Of a DNA stretch of 5,208 bases, positions 1 to 5,208 are shown one piece after another. Within the stretch, counting starts at the first letter, position 1. Each line of letters opens with the position of its first letter. The translations under genes were made by a program, and so were the position numbers. This DNA is from Gammaproteobacteria bacterium (GTDB taxonomy: Bacteria > Pseudomonadota > Gammaproteobacteria > GRL18), in NCBI GenBank assembly GCA_013139395.1, contig WTAX01000439.1, positions 1-5,208 of the forward strand. Direction: 5' to 3'. The notes below the pieces were generated by a model. That model had not been told where the DNA came from and made no database searches. It saw nothing but the letters and a program-made list of their open reading frames with translations.

Positions 1-14
1 ATGGGCTCTGTATT

Positions 15-1877
15 ATGCGAATCGAATGTTTTATTAGCTATGAAAAAGATGACCGGGACATAGCAATCCAAATTATTGAAAGACTTCAAAGTGAAAGCAT
101 AGAACCCTGGTGGGATGAAAAATTATCGCTGGTAAGTGATGAACTTACAAATGATATCAAAGGAGCAATCCTTAATTCTCAATGTTTCTTAGTTATTTGG
201 ACAGAGAATAGCGTTCATTCAACATGGCTAAGAGATGAAAATTTAATACTACATGATGATGAGAATGGCCGTCATAAAATTGTTGCCCTTGCCATCAATG
301 AACCATTGATTCCATCACCCTTCAATACCAATCAAGTACTCAATGTGCAAATAAAAAATAATCGCATTATTGATGAGAATGAATTAATAAAGATAATAGA
401 GACCATAAAGTCACAAATAGGCATCATTGGCAAGAATGAGCATATTATATGTCCTCGTATTTTTGGTGAGAGTTGGGGGTGTCATGATCTTGCTATTGAA
501 GGTCCTGTACCTGGCTCTGATTTATTATTATCCTTTCGTCCATGTGGAGAAAGTGGTACTTTTTTATTGATGCATTTTGATAGCACTGATGGTTGGGTAA
601 TCGATAGCTTGCCAGGTGTTGATAACAGACATCGCCTTCTTGTCGAAGAAAAAAGTTTAGATGAAAAAGAGTGTGAGTATACTGATAATGATCAAACCTA
701 CTTAAAAATTAAAAATGATGTCTATTTTATACGTGATCCGATACGGCCATATAGTATTCAAATAGGCGCTGTACGGTCAATGAAGCCCAATGCTAAACCT
801 GGTATTATTGAAGGAAATATGACTGAAGCTGAATTGATTGATCTGCCAACACACTTATATTGGTTAAGCTTAACTTTGGCCGAAATATTACAAAATGAGG
901 AAACGTTAAAATATCTTTGGCAAGATACAAAAAAGCATAAACAAAGCTGGGGGCAGGAAAAATATAAACAGGTACGAGATGCTATCTCAAAAAATCCCTT
1001 CTCCTCAATGAGTTTACAGCAGAGCAGCTGTCGATTTTGCACTAAGCAATTTAAGGATAAAAGACAGCTGAGTAAAAAATACGGGGCTACATTAATTGCC
1101 AATGATTTTCCCTTTGGACCGAATTTTCATTACATTGCCATTGTGGATGAGCCTGTTCACTCCTGGGAACATCTAAGCTACAAACAAGTTTTTGGCCTGA
1201 ATAAAATTACTCATGACTATCTGCAAATAGAAGAAAACAGGTTTGCTTCTGCGGGGATTCAATTCGGTTTTAATTCCACAGTCAGGCATCTTGTATTAGG
1301 TGCTAGAACACAATCATCTGCCGGGGCCAGTATTCCTCATATTCATAAACAAGTTTGGGGAATGGCTCCGCGTACTTCTAATTTGGCGGAACAGCTTATC
1401 TCTGTCTGTGAGGCCTATGCCAATATTAATATTGACTACCAGGCGTGTTATTTGAGGGCATTAAAAGATGCTGATTATATCATATGGGAAGATGATTATA
1501 TTGCCTTATATGTGCCTTATGGGCAATGTTCACTGCACGAACTTCAGTCTATGGTTAAACGCCCCTGTGCGAATTATGTGGATTTTAATCAACATGAAAT
1601 AGAATCCATGTCTAAAGCTGAATTTATCGTTTTACAGCTCTACAAAATATTAGAAATAAGTAGTTTCAACAATATTTTAATCAGCAAACTTTTTAATGAC
1701 AGCAGAGCACCAAACTTTCGAGTAGTACAATCATTTGTGACCAGAGAGGTTGATCTGGCCGTTTCTGAACTCAGTTTGCTTTATGTGGTGGATCAACATC
1801 CCCGAGATTCACGAAATAAGTTAGTTTCAGCCTTTAATCAGATAAAAAATAAAATAAAAGCAGAATTTAAAATGTAA
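15..1877 (+). CDS. TIR domain fused to a GalT-like (HIT superfamily) nucleotidyltransferase module
   Basis: The 620-residue product has three parts. Residues 1-115 read as a TIR domain: an FISYE first strand after a short leader, a W32-W33-D34 stretch where the BB loop is expected, a CFLVIWTENS strand, then STWLRDE with W71 and E75, the position of the catalytic glutamate in NAD-hydrolysing TIRs. Residues 140-330 are not recognised. Residues 339-620 resemble galactose-1-phosphate uridylyltransferase: C339-R-F-C342 (zinc CxxC), NDFPFGPN at 363-370, H382, then a GASIPHIHKQVWG motif with H442, H444 and Q446, matching HPHGQ of GalT in which the second histidine is the nucleophile. DDYIALYVPY at 493-502 matches the start of the GalT C-terminal half. 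The GalT C-terminal HxH iron ligands are not evident. The ATG at 15 suits a TIR beginning, but the frame is open to the left edge and no clear ribosome binding site is visible, so a slightly earlier start is possible. The gene overlaps the convergent glycosyltransferase gene by 11 bases. Family assignment is fairly sure; the substrate is unknown. Confidence 0.88.
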   Translation: MRIECFISYEKDDRDIAIQIIERLQSESIEPWWDEKLSLVSDELTNDIKGAILNSQCFLVIWTENSVHSTWLRDENLILHDDENGRHKIVALAINEPLIPSPFNTNQVLNVQIKNNRIIDENELIKIIETIKSQIGIIGKNEHIICPRIFGESWGCHDLAIEGPVPGSDLLLSFRPCGESGTFLLMHFDSTDGWVIDSLPGVDNRHRLLVEEKSLDEKECEYTDNDQTYLKIKNDVYFIRDPIRPYSIQIGAVRSMKPNAKPGIIEGNMTEAELIDLPTHLYWLSLTLAEILQNEETLKYLWQDTKKHKQSWGQEKYKQVRDAISKNPFSSMSLQQSSCRFCTKQFKDKRQLSKKYGATLIANDFPFGPNFHYIAIVDEPVHSWEHLSYKQVFGLNKITHDYLQIEENRFASAGIQFGFNSTVRHLVLGARTQSSAGASIPHIHKQVWGMAPRTSNLAEQLISVCEAYANINIDYQACYLRALKDADYIIWEDDYIALYVPYGQCSLHELQSMVKRPCANYVDFNQHEIESMSKAEFIVLQLYKILEISSFNNILISKLFNDSRAPNFRVVQSFVTREVDLAVSELSLLYVVDQHPRDSRNKLVSAFNQIKNKIKAEFKM

Positions 1878-3141
1878 ACAACTCGGTTAATAATTCTTCC
1901 AGCACTTCATAAGAAAAATATTTTTTACCTAATGCAAAATTATGTTCAGCAATTTCTTTACACAATTTTTTATTGTGAATAATGCTGTCAATCTGAGACA
2001 CTGCATCATCTGTTAATTTTCCATTTTCAATCATAACAGTTTTAAAACCCTTACTACCAATGTCGGGCCAATATACCGGCTTATAGTTATTGACAAAAAC
2101 TGGCCGCTTAGCAAGCACTGACTCTACAAAGGCATTACCAAAACCTTCGTATTTGCTGAAAAAAGTACTGGCTGTTGCATGTGCATAAGTATCGGAAAGG
2201 GAGTATACAGGCTTTCCATCCTTGGTTTTAGAGCGCTGATGTGAAATACAATGATCTGCGAACAGAACATTATCCTGAAGATTAAGTCTACGAATTTTAT
2301 TCAGTAACTTTTTGTAGTAGCCCAAGCGCTCATCATCTGCTGCAGAACCACTAATAACGAGTTTTATGTGTGGATCGTTTAAGCGATGCACCAGATCAAT
2401 GGCAGTTAAAATACCTTTTCTTTTTACAATCCGTGTCATTTGAATTAAAGCTATATCTTTTTTGCCCAATCCAAGACGCTTTGGTAAACTTTTATTAAAA
2501 TTATCTTTTTTTGCATAAGGAGCTGAGAAATCCATTACATTAGGGACCACCAAAGATTCAAGACCAAATGTTTTTTTCAAATGCTTTTGGGTATCTAAAT
2601 TAATGACCGCGTGTTTTACATGTGAATTTTTCGGTGGGAAAGCATTATGAATAATATCCATGACCTCTTTATGTGGTGAATGATATCTCCTGCTTCTTTC
2701 CCAGGAAAAATCATGATCATGGGTAACAATATGTACGGCACCATAATCAATGATGTTTTTAACAGCCATACCCATAGAAAGATGACATGGTAATGCGGAA
2801 GCATTCTCAATTAACAGGGTCTCCAGTTTATTTAAAACGACCCACTTAAAAATCTCTTTCGTTAAGCGCTGCGTTGTTCTTTCCAGATGTGATAATAATT
2901 CATCGGGGTCTCGATCTGGATAGAAGAATGCACGTTTTTGTTCCCATTCACATTCAGGAGAAAAAAATGACAAGCTGGGTAATGTTGAATGATGTGGCGA
3001 ATTGCTATAATAATGAGGATAGCCACCTGCCAAAATATGAATGGTATGCCCCATCCTTTCAAGTACCTGTATCCATTTTTTTGTTTCTAAAGATACGCCA
3101 TCAATATCCTGATAGCGACCAATAATTACACCAATATTCAT
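1867..3141 (-). CDS. GT4-type (GT-B fold) glycosyltransferase
   Basis: The 424-residue product is a full-length retaining GT-B glycosyltransferase, probably cytosolic, since no signal peptide or membrane segment is visible. The N-terminal half begins MNIGVIIGRYQDIDGVSLET, the nucleotide-fold strand and acceptor loop typical of a GT4 group that contains enzymes acting on glycerate-linked sugars. The C-terminal donor domain starts around residue 220. It has QMTRIVKRKG (R237 and K242, the usual donor-phosphate contacts), LVISGSA at 261-267, and the EX7E motif YEGFGNAFVE with E332 and E340. The donor is likely a nucleotide hexose; GDP-mannose is a guess from the neighbouring isomerase, and the acceptor is unknown. 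The gene is last of three on this strand, 85 bases after the cupin, and its end overlaps the convergent TIR gene. The Shine-Dalgarno before the ATG is weak (an AGAG about 9 bases upstream). Confidence 0.9.
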   Translation of the reverse strand: MNIGVIIGRYQDIDGVSLETKKWIQVLERMGHTIHILAGGYPHYYSNSPHHSTLPSLSFFSPECEWEQKRAFFYPDRDPDELLSHLERTTQRLTKEIFKWVVLNKLETLLIENASALPCHLSMGMAVKNIIDYGAVHIVTHDHDFSWERSRRYHSPHKEVMDIIHNAFPPKNSHVKHAVINLDTQKHLKKTFGLESLVVPNVMDFSAPYAKKDNFNKSLPKRLGLGKKDIALIQMTRIVKRKGILTAIDLVHRLNDPHIKLVISGSAADDERLGYYKKLLNKIRRLNLQDNVLFADHCISHQRSKTKDGKPVYSLSDTYAHATASTFFSKYEGFGNAFVESVLAKRPVFVNNYKPVYWPDIGSKGFKTVMIENGKLTDDAVSQIDSIIHNKKLCKEIAEHNFALGKKYFSYEVLEELLTELFTF

Positions 3142-3173
3142 ATAAACAGACTCTGTATTTTAATTAATAAAAA

Positions 3174-3200
3174 ACTATATTTAATATCCCATATCAGCAA
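3174..3200 (-). promoter_or_regulatory. Candidate promoter before the glycosyltransferase gene
   Basis: On the minus strand TTGCTG (3195-3200) and TATAGT (3174-3179) resemble sigma70 -35 and -10 boxes, separated by 15 bases, shorter than the usual 17. Transcription would begin near 3167 and give a leader of about 26 bases before the ATG at 3141, which is reasonable. The surroundings are very AT-rich, so chance matches are common. The gene may equally be transcribed from upstream with the cupin. Confidence 0.25.
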
Positions 3201-3226
3201 CTCATATTCTTACATAGTTTTGTTAA

Positions 3227-3577
3227 TTATTTATGGCGATCGAAATCATCCTCATAACGAATAATATCATCTTCGCCAAAATAGTCACCTAATTGTACTT
3301 CAACAATAGTGAGTAATGTCTTGCCAATATTTTCAATACGATGTTTGTTCCCTTTTGGGACAAACACATGCTCACCTTTACTATAGTTTTTAATCTCATC
3401 ACCCACTGTGATTCTGGCCAAACCAGTGACTACAATCCAATGTTCAGAACGCCGTTGGTGTGATTGCAGTGATAATCTTTTTCCCGCTAAAACATCTAAA
3501 CGTTTGGTTTTAAAATTATCCTTATCTTCAAGAATAGTAAAACTTCCCCAAGGACGTTGCTCAGTATATTGCTCCAT
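3227..3577 (-). CDS. Standalone cupin, mannose-6-phosphate isomerase type II family
   Basis: The 116-residue product matches the C-terminal isomerase domain of type II phosphomannose isomerase/GDP-mannose pyrophosphorylase proteins, without the guanylyltransferase half. It opens with the RPWGSF motif (residues 8-13), then KRLSLQSHQRRSEHW at 33-47, GDE at 59-61, VPKGNKHRIEN at 73-83, and ends with VEVQLGDYFGEDDIIRYED. Expected metal ligands are present: Q38, H40, E45 and H79. The likely reaction is interconversion of mannose-6-phosphate and fructose-6-phosphate, or a related hexose-phosphate isomerisation, in the cytosol. Small cupins of this type are full proteins in many bacteria, so it is not truncated. 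The start is supported by an AAGG ribosome binding site seven bases upstream of the ATG. It lies between the glycosidase and glycosyltransferase genes on the same strand. Family is secure; the exact sugar is inferred. Confidence 0.92.
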   Translation of the reverse strand: MEQYTEQRPWGSFTILEDKDNFKTKRLDVLAGKRLSLQSHQRRSEHWIVVTGLARITVGDEIKNYSKGEHVFVPKGNKHRIENIGKTLLTIVEVQLGDYFGEDDIIRYEDDFDRHK

Positions 3578-3584
3578 ATATTTA

Positions 3585-3588
3585 CCTT
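3585..3588 (-). promoter_or_regulatory. Ribosome binding site of the cupin gene
   Basis: On the minus strand AAGG (within TTAAGG) stands seven bases before the ATG at 3577, normal Shine-Dalgarno spacing, and supports that start. The same bases form the second arm of a five-pair inverted repeat, CCTTA-TAGT-TAAGG (plus-strand 3585-3598), which could fold over the site in the mRNA. Confidence 0.6.
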
Positions 3589-3628
3589 AACTATAAGGGA
3601 TTTACAAGTTCTTCAATAAATAATTTTT

Positions 3629-3674
3629 AATTATCATACTCAATTATCATACTCAATTATCATACTCAATTATC
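3629..3674. repeat. 13-bp tandem repeat, three copies plus a partial copy
   Basis: The unit AATTATCATACTC occurs perfectly at 3629-3641, 3642-3654 and 3655-3667, followed by a seven-base partial copy at 3668-3674. Read on the minus strand, the partial copy and the start of the next unit are the last codons and TGA stop of the glycosidase gene, so the repeat looks like duplication of that gene's end. Because 13 is not a multiple of 3, the three TGA triplets (3666-3668, 3653-3655, 3640-3642) fall in three different reading frames. Confidence 0.95.
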
Positions 3675-5208
3675 TAAGTATCCAATAATGGCATTACCGA
3701 CAAATCTTGCTTGCGGCGGCATGGATAAAGGATTTAGTTCATAATCCTTATTATAGGGCGTAATATTGAGTTGCAAACCATCAACAACCAAAGTCACACT
3801 GCCTCCCGGATCAAAGCCCATAGCCTGTTTTGCACCCTGTTGTAACAATATTTTTGCTAATTCTATATGGGTAGTACCGACACTTTCACGAATACGCCCA
3901 TTGATTGCTACCACCATTAAGTCTCCAGCATCATTGATACCCACCCCTATCTTAGGACCCCGCATGTCCATAAAATCAACTCGTGCTGCTTGAGTGGCTA
4001 TTGATTTTTGTGTTTTCCATCCCCCGGCCTGCATTTCTATGGATTGTTTTCCGTCACGAATAAGACGAGGTCCCGCTTCAATTGCATTGATCACATGTTC
4101 CCAGCCAGCCATCGTTAGCAGCAATTGAGTCCCTTCAACCCAGTCAGGCGCCTGATTTACTGGAAAAGCTAAAGTGATTCCAACAGGGTTTAAAATAATC
4201 TCTTGCGCTTCCTGTTGTACTGCAATATCAATCACTTTAATAATGGTATTGCCGGATAAATAGTAAAAAATATGCTTATTGTTGACATTGTTATTAACAA
4301 TGGTCTCTTTTTCATATAATAAATCAAAATAACACCGGTTATTTTTACTCAGAACATTATATCCAGTTGGATTAAAGTGATAATCAGGAGCACCTTTAGT
4401 TTTACAGGCAGTAAACCCCTGCTGTAAATGGGCTTCTTTTATGGTAATTGTCCCGGAGTCTAAAAAACATAAAGCAGGTTTATTAAATAAAGGTAAAGAG
4501 AGTAGTTGGCCGTCTTTTATTAATAACCCCAAAGGACAGCCAATATACTTTTCGGATAAGGCTAATTTACCCACCAACTCTGCATTGAGTATATAACCCC
4601 CATTCCAGGCAATATAAGTGGGATAATTACTTTGCTGAAAGTGTTCAGAATTTTTAAAAAACCGTTCGACAAGAGATAATACGCTATCATTTGTCTGTTG
4701 TGTCAATAAGGTGTCAAACTGCCATTGCTGCTTATCTAATTTAATAGTTGCTTTGGCCCCGGACCATGGTGAACCATCCTCATGCAAACCAGTGATCATA
4801 CTGGATAATAAACTGGATTCTAACTTTTCACTATTTTGTGCGGTCTCTGAACTTAGGTTCTGGCTGTTCTGTTGTAAGTGTTGCGACGATGATAAAAGTT
4901 GAGACAATACTTGTTTTATTGGTGACCCAAAGGAATCGGCATCCTGTCTTAATTGCTTTAACACCTCTGCTTCACCCAATATCTGCACACATTGTTGATA
5001 GTTATCGCTGTTTAAGGCCTGATTAAACTCAATCGGTGTCTGTATTGGCGTTGGATAAGCCAGACTTGGCCGAAGCCCTGCCGGAATCCATTGGATATAA
5101 CTGTCATGGATATTTAAACTCATAAAACTGGCACCCACTTTTGAATGTACCCTGCCTATGCGATAAGAGGATATATCCAGCATATCTAATGATAATAATG
5201 CGCTTTCT
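3666..5208 (-). CDS. Phosphodiester glycosidase (NAGPA-type) family protein, probably 5'-partial
   Basis: From the first in-window ATG (at 5183) the product has 505 residues. The frame stays open to the right edge (reading ESALLSLD before that Met) and no ribosome binding site precedes it, so the true start probably lies outside. Residues from about 185 carry the motifs of phosphodiester glycosidases related to N-acetylglucosamine-1-phosphodiester alpha-N-acetylglucosaminidase: AWNGGYILN at 192-200, IGCPLGLLIKDGQ at 214-226, AIEAGPRLIRDGK at 367-379, ARVDF then KIGVGINDAGDLMVVAINGR up to 430, ELAKILLQQGAKQAMGFDPGGS at 441-462, and RFVGNAI near the end. The family consensus DGR and LDGGGS appear here as NGR and FDPGGS. 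Residues 1-184 are not recognised and include a Ser/Gln-rich stretch at about 93-128 that looks like a flexible linker. Family members cleave sugar-phosphate diesters, often on exported glycans. Location here cannot be judged without the N-terminus. The gene is first of three on this strand; its stop lies inside a 13-bp tandem repeat. Confidence 0.85.
   Translation of the reverse strand, partial: ESALLSLDMLDISSYRIGRVHSKVGASFMSLNIHDSYIQWIPAGLRPSLAYPTPIQTPIEFNQALNSDNYQQCVQILGEAEVLKQLRQDADSFGSPIKQVLSQLLSSSQHLQQNSQNLSSETAQNSEKLESSLLSSMITGLHEDGSPWSGAKATIKLDKQQWQFDTLLTQQTNDSVLSLVERFFKNSEHFQQSNYPTYIAWNGGYILNAELVGKLALSEKYIGCPLGLLIKDGQLLSLPLFNKPALCFLDSGTITIKEAHLQQGFTACKTKGAPDYHFNPTGYNVLSKNNRCYFDLLYEKETIVNNNVNNKHIFYYLSGNTIIKVIDIAVQQEAQEIILNPVGITLAFPVNQAPDWVEGTQLLLTMAGWEHVINAIEAGPRLIRDGKQSIEMQAGGWKTQKSIATQAARVDFMDMRGPKIGVGINDAGDLMVVAINGRIRESVGTTHIELAKILLQQGAKQAMGFDPGGSVTLVVDGLQLNITPYNKDYELNPLSMPPQARFVGNAIIGYLDN

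Noticed and set aside
1..14. ATG at position 1 as the start of a gene
   Set aside because: It is in a different frame from the TIR gene, and nothing upstream is available to judge it.
758..1102. Minus-strand open frame of 114 codons
   Set aside because: It lies wholly within the TIR-GalT gene at its unassigned region and CxxC motif; the translation is Cys/Phe/Leu-rich without any recognisable motif.
1914..1928. AAAAATATTTTT palindrome near the convergent gene ends, considered as a terminator
   Set aside because: It has no GC in the stem and no loop, sits inside the glycosyltransferase coding sequence, and such A/T runs are frequent in this window.
2616..3125. Small open frames on both strands inside the glycosyltransferase gene
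   Set aside because: They overlap a well-supported GT4 frame with conserved motifs and have no ribosome binding site or recognisable product.
3147..3155. CAGA-C-TCTG palindrome just upstream of the glycosyltransferase ATG
   Set aside because: Four-base arms are too short to call an operator; the chance of this in the gap is high.
3766..3993. Plus-strand open frame of 75 codons
   Set aside because: It is antisense to the most conserved part of the glycosidase (the FDPGGS region) and its translation looks like low-complexity shadow sequence.

Overview
The window is AT-rich, gene-dense bacterial DNA with four protein-coding genes. No rRNA, tRNA, CRISPR array or insertion sequence was seen. Protein style (a standalone type II phosphomannose isomerase cupin, a GT4 glycosyltransferase, a NAGPA-type glycosidase) and low GC fit a Gram-negative, perhaps gammaproteobacterial, genome. 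That placement is weak because no phylogenetic marker is present.

Layout: positions 15-1877 (+) encode a 620-residue protein with an N-terminal TIR domain, an unassigned middle region, and a C-terminal module resembling galactose-1-phosphate uridylyltransferase (GalT, HIT superfamily). It converges tail to tail, with an 11-base overlap, on three minus-strand genes. In their own transcription order these are a phosphodiester glycosidase (NAGPA-type) gene that probably runs off the right edge (3666 to >5208), a small mannose-6-phosphate isomerase type II cupin (3227-3577), and a GT4 glycosyltransferase (1867-3141). The gaps between the three are 88 and 85 bases, so a single transcription unit is plausible. 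The gaps also hold candidate local signals: a 13-bp tandem repeat that starts in the last codons of the glycosidase, a small hairpin over the cupin ribosome binding site, and a possible promoter before the glycosyltransferase.

The minus-strand genes share a sugar theme: hexose-phosphate isomerisation feeding nucleotide sugars, sugar transfer, and hydrolysis of sugar phosphodiesters. The GalT-like half of the plus-strand gene fits the same chemistry, nucleotidyl transfer or phosphorolysis on a sugar phosphate or nucleotide. The unusual element is its covalent link to a TIR domain that keeps the glutamate position used by NAD-cleaving TIRs. It could be a nucleotide-acting defence or stress effector, or a sugar-nucleotide enzyme with a TIR interaction or regulatory domain. 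The sequence alone does not decide between these.
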